A stretch of DNA of 64,000 nt from assembly GCF_900156805.1 (NCBI RefSeq), contig NZ_FTOQ01000007.1:1-64000 (forward strand), written 5' to 3'. Under the pieces are notes generated by a model. That model made no database searches, was not told the origin of the DNA, and was given only the letters and a program-made list of their open reading frames with translations. Both the position numbers and the translations under genes were made by a program. Positions 10,354 to 22,366 of the stretch are shown piece after piece. Position 1 is the first letter of the stretch. Each line of letters begins with the position of its first letter. This DNA is from Roseivivax lentus (lineage in GTDB: Bacteria > Pseudomonadota > Alphaproteobacteria > Rhodobacterales > Rhodobacteraceae).

Positions 10354-11198
10354 CCACCTGGGACGGCCGCGAGGAACCCGCGACGCCGCGCCTCGGCCCG
10401 GGCGACTGGCTGCGCGTCGTCGGACGGGGCGTGCCTCTGGGCCTCGTGGTCTTCGGCGGGCTGGCGCTCTTGCTGCTCACCCGGCTGATCGAGCGGCCGC
10501 TCTGCGGCATGCGCCGCCCGGTCACGCCCTATATCACCCAAGGGGTCTGCCGCGCGGCCTTCGTCCTTCTGCGCCTGCCGATCCGGCACCGTGGCACGCC
10601 CCTGCGCAAGCATGGCGCGCTGGTGGCCAACCACACGTCCTGGCTCGATATTTTCGCGCTCAATTCCCGGATGAACCTCTATTTCGTGTCCAAGGCCGAG
10701 GTGGCGGGCTGGCCCGGCATCGGCTGGCTCGCGCGGGCCACGGGCACGGTCTTCATCGAACGCGACCGCCGCCACGCCGCCGAGCAGACCCGCATCTTCG
10801 AATGGCGGCTGCATCACGGCCACAAGCTGGTGTTCTTTCCCGAGGGCACCTCGACCGACGGGATGCGCGTCCTGCCCTTCAAGACCACGTTGTTCGAGGC
10901 CTTCCTCAACCCGCGTATCCGCCACGAGATGCATCTGCAGGCGGTCACGATCCGCTATCAGCCGCCGGGGAATGCGCCGGCGCATTTCTACGGGTGGTGG
11001 GGGAACATGGCTTTCGGCCCGCACCTTCTGAAGACGCTGGCGGCGCCGCGGCAGGGCGCGGTGGAACTGACCTATCATCCGCCCGTCCGGGTGGACGATT
11101 TCCCCAACCGCAAGACGCTGGCCCGGCATCTCGAGGACCAGGTGCGGGGCGGGCATGGCAAGGCGCACGGGGATCGTATTGGGGAGAGCGGGCGGTGA
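10350..11198 (+). CDS. olsA: lyso-ornithine lipid O-acyltransferase
   Basis: OlsA adds the second fatty acid to lyso-ornithine lipid, completing ornithine lipid. The 282-residue PlsC-family protein has a hydrophobic N-terminal membrane segment (about 27-47), the catalytic H-X4-D motif N-H-T-S-W-L-D (H95, D100) and the glycerolipid-acyltransferase block F-P-E-G-T-S-T-D-G (about 167-175). The start overlaps the olsB stop, the classical olsBA arrangement. The PlsC fold alone would not separate it from 1-acylglycerol-3-phosphate acyltransferase; linkage to olsB decides the call. Confidence 0.88.
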   Translation: MTTWDGREEPATPRLGPGDWLRVVGRGVPLGLVVFGGLALLLLTRLIERPLCGMRRPVTPYITQGVCRAAFVLLRLPIRHRGTPLRKHGALVANHTSWLDIFALNSRMNLYFVSKAEVAGWPGIGWLARATGTVFIERDRRHAAEQTRIFEWRLHHGHKLVFFPEGTSTDGMRVLPFKTTLFEAFLNPRIRHEMHLQAVTIRYQPPGNAPAHFYGWWGNMAFGPHLLKTLAAPRQGAVELTYHPPVRVDDFPNRKTLARHLEDQVRGGHGKAHGDRIGESGR

Positions 11199-11402
11199 TC
11201 GTGGGCTTCGTTGGAAGGGCTGGCGGACGGGGTCCGGCGATCTTCCCTGCGGGTGCGCCCGCACGGGCCGATCCGCTCCTCGTTTTTGCCTACCGATACG
11301 CGCGGCCGCATCGCTGCGGATGCGCGCGCAGGCTCTAGGCGCGGGGCGCCAAAGCGCATATATGCGAAACATCGCATATTTCTCCGGGGGGAGCGGAAGA
11401 TC

Positions 11403-11852
11403 ATGGCCCTGAAAAACCTCAAGAAGAAACGCCGCATCCAGATCGTGGCGCTGACCGCCGTGGCGCTGATGGCCTCGACCGCGCTCATCGGCTACGCGAT
11501 GCGCGACGGCATCAACTTCTTCCGCTCGCCGAGCCAGGTCGCAGAGGCGCCGCCCGCCCCGAACGAGGTCTTCCGCATCGGCGGGCTCGTGGAGGAGGGC
11601 AGCCTCAAGCGCGGGCAGGGCGAGACCGTGTCCTTCAGCGTCACCGATGGCGGCGCCAGCGTTCCGGTCACCTATCGCGGCGTGCTGCCGGATCTCTTCG
11701 AGGAGAACCAGGGCATGGTCGGCACCGGACGGCTGGTCGACGGCACGTTCGAAGCCTCGGAAATCCTCGCCAAGCACGACGAGACCTACATGCCGAAGGA
11801 AGTTGTCGATGCGCTGAAGGCGCAGGGGGTCTACCAGGAGCCCGAGAGCTGA
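11403..11852 (+). CDS. ccmE: cytochrome c maturation protein CcmE (haem chaperone)
   Basis: CcmE carries haem covalently in the periplasm and hands it to the CcmF/CcmH ligase. The 149-residue protein has one N-terminal membrane anchor (about 13-31) and an OB-fold domain. The haem-binding histidine is H125 in L-A-K-H-D-E-T-Y-M-P, with the companion Y129. A GGGGGGAGCGGAAG stretch precedes the ATG at 11403. The partner genes ccmF and ccmH are 17 kb away in this window, so the ccm genes are dispersed. An upstream AT-rich palindrome at 11355-11366 (CGCATATATGCG) might be regulatory. Confidence 0.95.
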   Translation: MALKNLKKKRRIQIVALTAVALMASTALIGYAMRDGINFFRSPSQVAEAPPAPNEVFRIGGLVEEGSLKRGQGETVSFSVTDGGASVPVTYRGVLPDLFEENQGMVGTGRLVDGTFEASEILAKHDETYMPKEVVDALKAQGVYQEPES

Positions 11853-11994
11853 GCCGCAAGTTCGGGCCTGCGGGACGGACCATCTTTCGCCAGGCCGGGC
11901 CGGATTGCGGCACGCGTGACTGGGCCGTCGCGGCCACCCCGCGCAGCGCAGCTGACCGGTTGCGGGATGCGATAACGGCCGGGATACCCGTCGA

Positions 11995-12597
11995 TCACTC
12001 CCCGCGCGTGGGATAGGTGGCCACCCGCCAGAGATACCACAGCACCAACACCGCCACGACGAGGTTAGAGACCGGGCCGGTATAGCGGCCCACCACCTCG
12101 TAATGCTGGCCGAGATACCAACCGGCGACCGCGAGGAACGCGGTCCAGATCACCGTGCCGATGCTCGTATAGATGAGGAAGCGCCGCAGGGTCATCTCGG
12201 ACAGCCCCGCCGGGACCGAGATCAGCGTGCGGACACCGGGGATCAGGCGCCCGACCAGCACCGCCTTGTGTCCATGGGCGTCGAACCAGGCATCGGCGCG
12301 GTCCACGTCCTCGGGCGTCAGGGTCAGCCAGCGCCCGTGCCGGGCGGCAAAGTGGCGCAGGCCCGCCGTGCCGATCTTGATGCCGATCCAGTACCACAGG
12401 ATCGCCCCGGCGATCGCGCCCACCGCGCCCGCGACGATCATCAGGAACAGCGATTTGTCCCCGACCGAGGCGGAATAGCCCGCAAGCGGCATGACGATCT
12501 CGGACGGGATGGGCGGAAAGACGTTCTCGATGAACATCAGCCCGGCCACCGCCCAATAGCCGTATTCAGTGATAAAGGTGGTGATCCAGCCGGACAT
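11995..12597 (-). CDS. DedA-family inner-membrane protein
   Basis: This 200-residue SNARE-associated/DedA (VTT) membrane protein has about five hydrophobic segments. It shows the family motifs F-I-E-N-V-F-P-P-I-P-S-E (22-33) and G-R-L-I-P-G-V-R-T-L-I-S-V-P-A-G (about 118-133). DedA proteins act in membrane homeostasis, and some flip polyprenyl-phosphate or phospholipids; the specific substrate here is not known. The start at 12597 was chosen for agreement with family length. It is 47 nt downstream of the unassigned gene at 12645 on the same strand and convergent with ccmE. Confidence 0.9.
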   Translation of the reverse strand: MSGWITTFITEYGYWAVAGLMFIENVFPPIPSEIVMPLAGYSASVGDKSLFLMIVAGAVGAIAGAILWYWIGIKIGTAGLRHFAARHGRWLTLTPEDVDRADAWFDAHGHKAVLVGRLIPGVRTLISVPAGLSEMTLRRFLIYTSIGTVIWTAFLAVAGWYLGQHYEVVGRYTGPVSNLVVAVLVLWYLWRVATYPTRGE

Positions 12598-12644
12598 GAA
12601 TGCTCCGTTGTGGTTCGATTGTGAGGATTTCGGGGACGAACGCC

Positions 12645-13301
12645 TCAGGGGCCGTCGGGGTTGCATCCGGGCGGCGCTTCGATTGCAAGAAGGCATGCGG
12701 CAAGGGCGTCGGGATCGAGGCCGCCCGCAAGCGATAGCTCCGCGACCCGGTCGGGCCCCCGGGCCAGCCCGCGCCGGCGGCGGTTCTCGCGAAACGCGGG
12801 CAAGCCGTCCGTTGCCGAGACGAATAGCCAGTCGCCGCGCCGGGCCCGGGCGCCGCCCTGGCGGAAATTGCCCGAATTGATCGGTGAGAGCGCGATGCGC
12901 GCGGCATGGGCCGCCAGCAGCGCGTCGGTCGAGAACCACAGCACCGCGAGCGGCAGATCGCGGGCGATGCTGGCCCGGAAGGCCGCGCCGCGGGCCTCGG
13001 GCCAGAAGAACACCCTCTCGTCGAGGTGCCGCGCCCAGCTTTCGGGATCGTGCCCGTCGAGCATGCGCCGCGCGGCGGCGATGCCGTCGAGGATGGGCTT
13101 CTGATGGGTCAGCGCCGCGTCGATGCCGCCCCCGGTGAGCCTCAGACGGTGCGCACGCAGCGCGATGGCGTTCGGATCGGTCCCGGCGCGCGTCGCCAGA
13201 TGCGCCGCGGGCCAAATCCCGGTTACGCGAATGGAGGGCAGGTTGCGGGCGGGCGTGACATGCGCGAGCCGCGATCCGATGTGATCGGCAAGCTCACGCA
13301 T
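12645..13301 (-). CDS. conserved hypothetical protein with ADP-ribosyltransferase-like N-terminus
   Basis: The 218-residue protein is not assigned to a firm family. Residues 13-25 read L-A-H-V-T-P-A-R-N-L-P-S-I, a pattern like the strand that opens DarT/DUF4433-type ADP-ribosyltransferase folds (H-x-T-x2-x-N-L-x-S-I). A later V-L-W-F-S-T-D and a central I-x-L-S-P-I-N-S-G-N-F segment may be the rest of the fold. The start at 13301 gives this motif close to the N-terminus, but no good ribosome-binding site is seen, and ATGs at 13349 and 13352 are alternatives. It lies between eno and dedA on the same strand, after the eno hairpin. No partner antitoxin gene is evident. Confidence 0.55.
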   Translation of the reverse strand: MRELADHIGSRLAHVTPARNLPSIRVTGIWPAAHLATRAGTDPNAIALRAHRLRLTGGGIDAALTHQKPILDGIAAARRMLDGHDPESWARHLDERVFFWPEARGAAFRASIARDLPLAVLWFSTDALLAAHAARIALSPINSGNFRQGGARARRGDWLFVSATDGLPAFRENRRRRGLARGPDRVAELSLAGGLDPDALAACLLAIEAPPGCNPDGP

Positions 13302-13354
13302 CGGCCCGCGCCGATCCGAGGCCGGGGCCACAGGCCCCGGACGAGACATCATGG

Positions 13355-13376
13355 ATGCGGGCCCGCAGGCCCGCAT
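13355..13376 (-). terminator. hairpin terminator after eno
   Basis: ATGCGGGC (13355-13362) pairs perfectly with GCCCGCAT (13369-13376) around a six-base loop, 24 nt after the eno stop. No T tract follows, so it may depend on Rho or be a pause site. Confidence 0.5.
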
Positions 13377-13400
13377 GCCGCTGGATCGCGGGGCCGAAGA

Positions 13401-16947
<3,547 letters not shown>

Positions 16948-16960
16948 GGGGCGGGGCGGC

Positions 16961-17767
16961 TCAGATATAGAGCGGCCGGTTGCCCATCTGGAGGTGCAGC
17001 GCGTTCACCGTGGGCTCGTCGAGGCCGAGCGCCTTGGCGAGCTGGTCGAGATATTCGGCCTCCTCGTCGGTATCGACGCGGATCGTCATCAGCGAGGCGG
17101 AATAGACCGGCATCTTCTGCGCCTCGGGGGTCGCGGCGGCCAGCGCCTTGATGTCGATGGGGGCCTCGAGCTCGGCCTTGACGAAGGCGAGGTCTTCCTC
17201 GGTGGCATCGTCGCCGACGAGCTCGAGGATCTTGGCCTTTTCCTCGTCGTCGATCTTGCCGTCGGCCTTGGCGGCCTGGATCATCGCCCGCAGCATGAGG
17301 CCCGCGCTTTTCTCGAGCTCGGGCGCGGTTTTCTCGGTGTTGAACTGGTCGATCAGCTGGCCCGCGCCCTTGCCGCCCATGGCCGCGGCCCCGCCTGCCG
17401 CCGCGAGAATGCCCGCAAGGCTGCCGCCGCCCGCCGAGGGCATGGCCGAGAGAAGCCCCTTCTGGCTGCCGCCCGGCGCCGCAGTCCCGCCGCTCGCCAT
17501 CGCGCCGCCGCCCATCATCGACGACAGATCGAAGCCCGCATTCTTCATGTTCTCGAGGATGCCCTGCATCGGGCTTGCGGCTTGGGTCATGCCGGACTGG
17601 ACCTGCTGGCTCATGTCGCTGCCCGCGCGCGTCGCGGGATGGTCGCCCTTGAGCTGCGCCCCGCCGCCGATGAGGCCCGACAGGCCCTTGCCCGAGGACA
17701 GCCGGTCGACCCCGCGGGCGGCGGCATAGCCGATGGCAATCTTGGTCAGCGTTTTCATCAGGCCCAT
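16961..17767 (-). CDS. DUF533 / TerB-like protein
   Basis: The 268-residue protein starts with an amphipathic segment and a Gly/Ala/Met-rich middle (about 60-135) that looks flexible and may be membrane-associated. A C-terminal TerB-like helical domain follows (about 150-260): M-L-R-A-M-I-Q-A-A-K-A-D-G-K-I-D-D near 163, where an acidic D-G-x-I-D loop could bind metal. DUF533 proteins occur in many Proteobacteria and are of unknown function. AAGGAG precedes the ATG at 17767 by about eight bases. It lies just upstream of an EamA transporter in the same direction. Confidence 0.8.
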   Translation of the reverse strand: MGLMKTLTKIAIGYAAARGVDRLSSGKGLSGLIGGGAQLKGDHPATRAGSDMSQQVQSGMTQAASPMQGILENMKNAGFDLSSMMGGGAMASGGTAAPGGSQKGLLSAMPSAGGGSLAGILAAAGGAAAMGGKGAGQLIDQFNTEKTAPELEKSAGLMLRAMIQAAKADGKIDDEEKAKILELVGDDATEEDLAFVKAELEAPIDIKALAAATPEAQKMPVYSASLMTIRVDTDEEAEYLDQLAKALGLDEPTVNALHLQMGNRPLYI

Positions 17768-17912
17768 GGGGCATCTCCTTCTGTCTGGTCCGGTTTCAAA
17801 GTGGCACGTTTCGCGTCGTTGCACAGCCCCGATCGCGCGGCGCGGGTCGGAACCGCCGGGCCGGGGCGCCCGGCCATGCCCGCGTCGGGCGCATGGGCGA
17901 TGCCCGCGCCGG

Positions 17913-19358
17913 TCACGTGCCGCAGAACGTGGCGGGCACGATCTCGTCGGGCAGGGGCGCGCGGCGCAGATCCTCGGTCTCGGGGTCATCCTCGAAGGGG
18001 CGGGCGAGTGCCGCGTTCAGCCGGTGGAAGGGCGCATCATCGCCGTCGACGGCGGCCGCGATCATCGCTTCGATGCGGTGATTGCGCGGGATGATGGCGG
18101 GGTTCGTCCGCCGCATCAGCGCTTCGGGTTCGGGTTCCTCGGCGATGCGAGCGCGCCAGGTCCCGGCCCAGCTGTCGAAGGCCGCGCGGTCGGTGAACTG
18201 GTCGCGGGCATCGTCCCGCGCCAGCGCCCGGAACGCATTGGTGAAATCCGCGCCATCCTTCTGCATCAGGGTCAGGAGCCCCGACACCAGCGTCTTGTCG
18301 GCCTCGCGCGGCCTGGAAATGCCGATCTTTGCGGCAAAGCGCGCCTCCCATTCGGCGCGGATGCGGTCGGGCATGGCGTGGACCTGGTCGGTGAAGCGTT
18401 TGACCGCGGCCTCGGGGTCCTCGGTCAAGGGAACCAGCGCGGTGGCGAGCTGGGCCATGTTCCAGACGATGATATCGGCCTGGTTGGCATAGGCATAGCG
18501 GCCCATCCGGTCGATCGACGAGAAGACGCGGTTGGGGTGATAGGCATCCATGAAGGCGCAGGGGCCGTAATCGATGGTCTCGCCCGAGAGCGTGCAATTG
18601 TCGGTGTTCATCACCCCGTGGATGAAGCCCACCGACATCCATTGCGCCACGAGCGCGGCCTGCCGGGCGATCACCCGGTCGAGGAGGTCGTGAGGGTCGC
18701 TGGCTTCGGGGTAATGCCGGGCGATCGTGTAGTCGTAGAGCGCCTGCAGCGCGTCGCGATCCCGGCGCGCGGCGAAAATCTGGAAGGTGCCGACGCGGAT
18801 ATGGCTGTCGGCCACGCGGGTCAGCACGGCGCCGGGCAGGGCGCCCTCGCGGTAGATGTCGTCGCCGGTCCGCACCGCGGCGAGCGCGCGGGTGGTGGGA
18901 ATGCCGAGCGCGTGCATCGCCTCGGAGACCACATATTCGCGCAGTACCGGGCCGAGCCAGGCCCGCCCGTCGCCCGAGCGGCTGTAGGGCGTGGGCCCGG
19001 ATCCCTTGAGCTGGATGTCGCGGCGGCGTCCGTTGCGGTCCACGACCTCGCCCAGAAGCAGCGCGCGGCCATCGCCGAGCTGCGGGTTGAACTGGCCGAA
19101 CTGGTGACCGGCATAGAGCTGGGCCAGCGGTTCGGCGCCCGGCGGCGTGGCATTGCCGGAGAAGATGCGCGCGAGCTCCGCCGCGTCGGCATCGCCATCC
19201 CCGTCTCCGGCTCCGGACCGGGCGATGCCCAGCTCGGCGGCCAGCGCGTCGTTGAAGGCGATGAGCGCGGGGGCGGTCACCGGCTCGGGATCGAGGCGCG
19301 TGTAGAACCCCGCGGGCAGGCGGGCATAGGAATTGTCGAAGGGAATATGCAGGCTCAT
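17913..19358 (-). CDS. selO: SelO family protein adenylyltransferase (YdiU)
   Basis: SelO is a pseudokinase-fold enzyme that transfers AMP from ATP to Ser, Thr or Tyr of proteins and is linked to redox homeostasis. At 481 residues the length matches the family. It begins I-P-F-D-N-S-Y, has [16 protein letters not shown] (82-97), the nucleotide-binding [11 protein letters not shown] (117-127) and the catalytic loop H-G-V-M-N-T-D-N near 245. Bacterial forms, as here, lack the eukaryotic C-terminal selenocysteine. It is followed downstream by DUF533 after 145 nt and divergent from the CBS gene. Confidence 0.93.
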   Translation of the reverse strand: MSLHIPFDNSYARLPAGFYTRLDPEPVTAPALIAFNDALAAELGIARSGAGDGDGDADAAELARIFSGNATPPGAEPLAQLYAGHQFGQFNPQLGDGRALLLGEVVDRNGRRRDIQLKGSGPTPYSRSGDGRAWLGPVLREYVVSEAMHALGIPTTRALAAVRTGDDIYREGALPGAVLTRVADSHIRVGTFQIFAARRDRDALQALYDYTIARHYPEASDPHDLLDRVIARQAALVAQWMSVGFIHGVMNTDNCTLSGETIDYGPCAFMDAYHPNRVFSSIDRMGRYAYANQADIIVWNMAQLATALVPLTEDPEAAVKRFTDQVHAMPDRIRAEWEARFAAKIGISRPREADKTLVSGLLTLMQKDGADFTNAFRALARDDARDQFTDRAAFDSWAGTWRARIAEEPEPEALMRRTNPAIIPRNHRIEAMIAAAVDGDDAPFHRLNAALARPFEDDPETEDLRRAPLPDEIVPATFCGT

Positions 19359-19453
19359 GGGGCAGATATAGGCGCGGACCGGCCGGCCATAAAGCCTTGT
19401 CGCGCGGCAATCGGGGCTAGGTCGTCAGCCATTGAACCAGAAAGGATAACGCA

Positions 19454-19993
19454 ATGGCTGCGACAGACCGCGTTGGAATGACGATCAAGGACCGCCCCGA
19501 ATTCAAGAGCAAGCCGAAACCCCTGACCATGACCGAGACCGATACGGTCCTCGCCGCGGTGAAGGCGATGAGCGAGAAGAATTACGGCTCGGTCATAATC
19601 TGCGACGGCGACCAGAAGGTGGTCGGCGTGGTGACCGAGCGGGACGTGATGCGCAAGGTCGTGGGCGCGGAGAAGGACGCGTCGACCCTGACGCTGGGCG
19701 AGATCATGACCGCCGATCCGCGCGTTGCGCGCGAGGATGATGACCTGATCGACTGGCTGCGCATCATGTCGAATGAGCGCTTCCGCCGCCTGCCGGTCGT
19801 CGATGCCGAGGGCCGCATCAAGGTCGTCTTCACCCAGGGCGATTTCGTCAGCTACACATGGCCCGACCTGCTGCACCAGGCCAAGGTGCTGGCGCAGGCC
19901 AGCGTCGGGCGGAATTACCCGGTCTGGATGATCGGCGGGGGCATCATGCTCTACTCGATCCTGATGGTGATCGTCGTGGCCTCGATCAACTGA
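19454..19993 (+). CDS. CBS-domain protein with C-terminal membrane anchor
   Basis: The 179-residue protein has a pair of CBS domains (about 22-75 and 80-140), a fold that binds adenosyl ligands and senses energy state. G-V-V-T-E-R-D-V-M-R-K at 58-68 and R-R-L-P-V-V-D at 111-117 are the conserved strands. A single hydrophobic helix at about 157-177 ends the protein, so the CBS pair is probably tethered to the inner membrane facing the cytoplasm, an uncommon layout. AAAGGATAA precedes the ATG. No effector domain is present, and its partner is unknown. Confidence 0.85.
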   Translation: MAATDRVGMTIKDRPEFKSKPKPLTMTETDTVLAAVKAMSEKNYGSVIICDGDQKVVGVVTERDVMRKVVGAEKDASTLTLGEIMTADPRVAREDDDLIDWLRIMSNERFRRLPVVDAEGRIKVVFTQGDFVSYTWPDLLHQAKVLAQASVGRNYPVWMIGGGIMLYSILMVIVVASIN

Positions 19994-20005
19994 CCGTGGC
20001 TCCGG

Positions 20006-20455
20006 TCAGCGCAGGACCCGACTCATGAACATGTAGCCGTCGCGGGGCTTGAAGCGGCCGCGGGCATAGAAGCGCTGCGCGTCCTCGTCGTCGCGCGCCA
20101 CCTCGAGATGAAGCGCGCGGACATCGGCCTCCCGGAGCGCCTTGGCGATCTCGTTCAGCGCTTCGCTGCCCATGCCGCGCCGGCGCACGGCGGGGCGGAT
20201 ATAGACCTCGTCGACGATCGCATCGAGCCCGCCATATTCCACCGACCAGCCGAAGGTGATCGCGATGTAGCCGACCGGCGCCTTGCGCGGACCGATCAGC
20301 CAGACCGCGCCGTGGGGCGTGCCTTCGAGAAGGGGCGCGATGGCGGCGGCACGGTGTTCGAGATCGGTCTCGAATCCCTGTTCGGCATGAAAGGCCGCGA
20401 CGAGCGGCAGAAGCTTCTCGGCATCGTCCGGCGTGGCGAGGTGCAGGGTCTTCAT
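20006..20455 (-). CDS. GNAT-family N-acetyltransferase
   Basis: This 149-residue single GNAT domain has Y-G-G-L-D-A-I-V-D-E-V-Y-I-R-P in the middle strand, then the acetyl-CoA loop R-R-R-G-M-G-S-E-A-L (about 97-106) and the C-terminal D-D-E-D-A-Q-R-F-Y-A-R-G. The substrate is not predictable. The ATG at 20455 (M-K-T-L-H-L-A) is the start that fits the domain; longer upstream reading is low-complexity. It is the last gene of a minus-strand group with GST and nucleoside hydrolase, and its stop lies 12 nt from the convergent CBS gene. Confidence 0.87.
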   Translation of the reverse strand: MKTLHLATPDDAEKLLPLVAAFHAEQGFETDLEHRAAAIAPLLEGTPHGAVWLIGPRKAPVGYIAITFGWSVEYGGLDAIVDEVYIRPAVRRRGMGSEALNEIAKALREADVRALHLEVARDDEDAQRFYARGRFKPRDGYMFMSRVLR

Positions 20456-20549
20456 GGGCAACTTTCGCGGCGGTTTCTCGCCTCCGCGCCTATGCCATTC
20501 GACCGCGCGGGGAAAGGGGGCTGCGCCGGGATCGGCAAAGCTTCGCGCC

Positions 20550-21161
20550 TCAGGCCGGGAACAGCACCTCGGGCGCGGCCATGCCGGGCAGCGCGCGCAT
20601 CCGCTCGAGCCAGTCCGCCATGGCCCCGGTCGGGGCGAGCCCGGCCCGGTCGAGCCACTGGGTATAGCCCCAGACCGCGCAATCGCCGATGCCGGGTTCG
20701 GGCCCATGCAGGAAAGGCGCTTGTCCGAGATAGAGATCGAAGCGCGCGCAATCGGCGGCATAGCGGTTCTTGAGCCAGCGGATGACATCGGGCGGAAAAT
20801 CGCCGGCATCCTTCGCGGCGGCCAGAAGCTGCGGCACGCACATGCCGATGCGGTTCGCCTCCCAGAAGAGGATTTCGAGGCCCCGCCGCATCCGTGCCGC
20901 GTCGCCGCCGCCCAGGACGCCGAACCGCTCGGCGATTTCGATCAGGATCGCGCCCGATTGCACATGCGGCACGCCGTCGATCATCAGGCACGGGACCTCC
21001 GAGGCGGGGTTGGCCGCAAGGAAGGCGGGCTGGCGCGTCTCGGGCGGCGCCCAGATATCGACGGTCTCGACTCGGTGAGGCAGATGCGCCAGCCGCAGCG
21101 CCAGCGCCACCTTGCAGGCATGGCCCGAATCCGGGTGCCCATAGAGCAGAAGGTCGGTCAC
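20550..21161 (-). CDS. glutathione S-transferase family protein
   Basis: The 203-residue protein has an N-terminal thioredoxin-like domain (1 to about 80) beginning L-L-L-Y-G-H-P-D-S-G-H-A-C-K, with the cis-proline segment S-E-V-P-C-L-M and Q-S-G-A-I-L-I-E-I for glutathione binding, and an all-helical C-terminal domain. Such enzymes conjugate or reduce substrates with glutathione; the substrate is unknown. The start is GTG at 21161 inside the GTGA overlap with the nucleoside hydrolase gene, so translation is coupled. Confidence 0.9.
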   Translation of the reverse strand: MTDLLLYGHPDSGHACKVALALRLAHLPHRVETVDIWAPPETRQPAFLAANPASEVPCLMIDGVPHVQSGAILIEIAERFGVLGGGDAARMRRGLEILFWEANRIGMCVPQLLAAAKDAGDFPPDVIRWLKNRYAADCARFDLYLGQAPFLHGPEPGIGDCAVWGYTQWLDRAGLAPTGAMADWLERMRALPGMAAPEVLFPA

Positions 21162-22099
21162 AGCCGCCCGATCCGGTCGGTCAGCAGCGCGAAGAAGCCA
21201 TCGGCATCGAGATCACCCATGAAGGTCGCGTTGGCCGGGCGGCCCGAGACGCGCCACCAATCGGCCACGGTCATCCCGAGGGTTAGGTCCGAGGCCGTCT
21301 CGATCTCCACGTTGATGTGCCGCCCGGTGAAAAGCTCGGGCCGGATCAGGTAGGCGGTGACGCAGGGATCGTGCAGCGGCGCGCCCTCGGAACCGTATTT
21401 CTCGCGGTCGAAGCGTTCGAAGAAATCGGTCATCTGGGCCACGGCCATGCCCGGCGCGGTCCCCAGCGAGCGGAAGGCGTCGTTGCGCGGCTTGGTGACC
21501 AGCGCCTTGTGCGTCACGTCGAGCGGCATGACCGTGATCGGCGCGCCGCAGGCGAAGACGGCCTTGGCGGCCTCGGGGTCGACATAGATGTTGAACTCGG
21601 CCGTGGGCGTGATGTTGCCGACCTCGAAATAGGCCCCGCCCATGAGCACGATTTCCTCGATGCGGCCGGCGATGTCGGGCGCGCGGGCAAGTGCTGTGGC
21701 GATGTTCGTGAGCGGCCCGAGCGGGCAGAGCGTGACGGTGCCGGCGGGCTCCGCGCGCAGCGTCTCGATGATGAACTCGACCCCGTGGGCATCCTGCAGC
21801 GGCATCGTCGGATCGGGCAGGACGGGCCCGTCGAGCCCGGTCTTGCCGTGCACGTGTTCGGCGGTCACGAGGCGGCGGTTGAGCGGCGCGTCGCAGCCCG
21901 CGAAGACGCGCGTCTCGGGCCTGCCCGCCAGTTCGCAGACAATGCGCGCATTCTTCTCGGTCAGGTGCAGGGGCACGTTGCCGGCGACGGCGGTGATGCC
22001 CAGCACCTCGATCTCTTCGGGCGAGGCGAGGGCCAGAAGGATGGCCACGGCGTCGTCCTGTCCGGGATCGGTGTCGATGATGATCTTGCGCGGCGGCAT
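21158..22099 (-). CDS. nucleoside hydrolase (inosine-uridine preferring type)
   Basis: This enzyme cleaves the N-glycosidic bond of ribonucleosides to base and ribose. The 313-residue protein has the calcium-binding aspartate cluster D-T-D-P-G-Q-D-D (9-16) at the N-terminus, a central M-G-G-A-Y-F-E-V-G-N-I-T-P-T-A-E-F-N-I substrate loop, and H-D-P-C-V-T-A-Y near residue 240, which holds the active-site histidine. It is the first gene of the NH-GST-GNAT group and divergent from zwf. Nucleoside specificity (purine or pyrimidine) cannot be set from sequence alone. Confidence 0.93.
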   Translation of the reverse strand: MPPRKIIIDTDPGQDDAVAILLALASPEEIEVLGITAVAGNVPLHLTEKNARIVCELAGRPETRVFAGCDAPLNRRLVTAEHVHGKTGLDGPVLPDPTMPLQDAHGVEFIIETLRAEPAGTVTLCPLGPLTNIATALARAPDIAGRIEEIVLMGGAYFEVGNITPTAEFNIYVDPEAAKAVFACGAPITVMPLDVTHKALVTKPRNDAFRSLGTAPGMAVAQMTDFFERFDREKYGSEGAPLHDPCVTAYLIRPELFTGRHINVEIETASDLTLGMTVADWWRVSGRPANATFMGDLDADGFFALLTDRIGRL

Positions 22100-22264
22100 G
22101 GCGGCTCCTCGGCGGCAACGCAGGATTGGTGGCACGGGCGGGCAGGGGGCGCAAGCGCGCCCGGATGCCGGCAAACCGCGTCCCGAAAGACACGCGCGCG
22201 GGGGTATCGAGGTGCCTTGGGATTAGACAAGCGCGCAGCGATGGGCTAATGCAGCGCCGAAGCA

Positions 22265-22276
22265 GTTAGCGCTAAC
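22265..22276. promoter_or_regulatory. LacI-type operator candidate upstream of zwf
   Basis: GTTAGCGCTAAC is a perfect 12-bp palindrome with central CG, 91 nt before zwf. The same core occurs upstream of eno (14763-14776). It probably binds a LacI-family regulator of sugar catabolism, possibly PckR-like. Confidence 0.6.
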
Positions 22277-22366
22277 GTGCTTCGTGGAAAACCCCTGGGG
22301 CATTGCACCCTCGGCCCGCGAGCGGGCAAGAGTGGGGGGCAAGCCAGACGAATCGGAGCGTCTTCA

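Noticed and set aside
11355-11379. AT-rich CGCATAT repeats before ccmE as an operator
   Set aside because: A short palindrome and one extra half-copy are suggestive but match no known binding motif, so the site is not listed as a separate regulatory feature.
12645-13301. A toxin-antitoxin pair with a DarT-like toxin
   Set aside because: The similarity is limited to one short motif, there is no macrodomain partner, and neighbours are dedA and eno.
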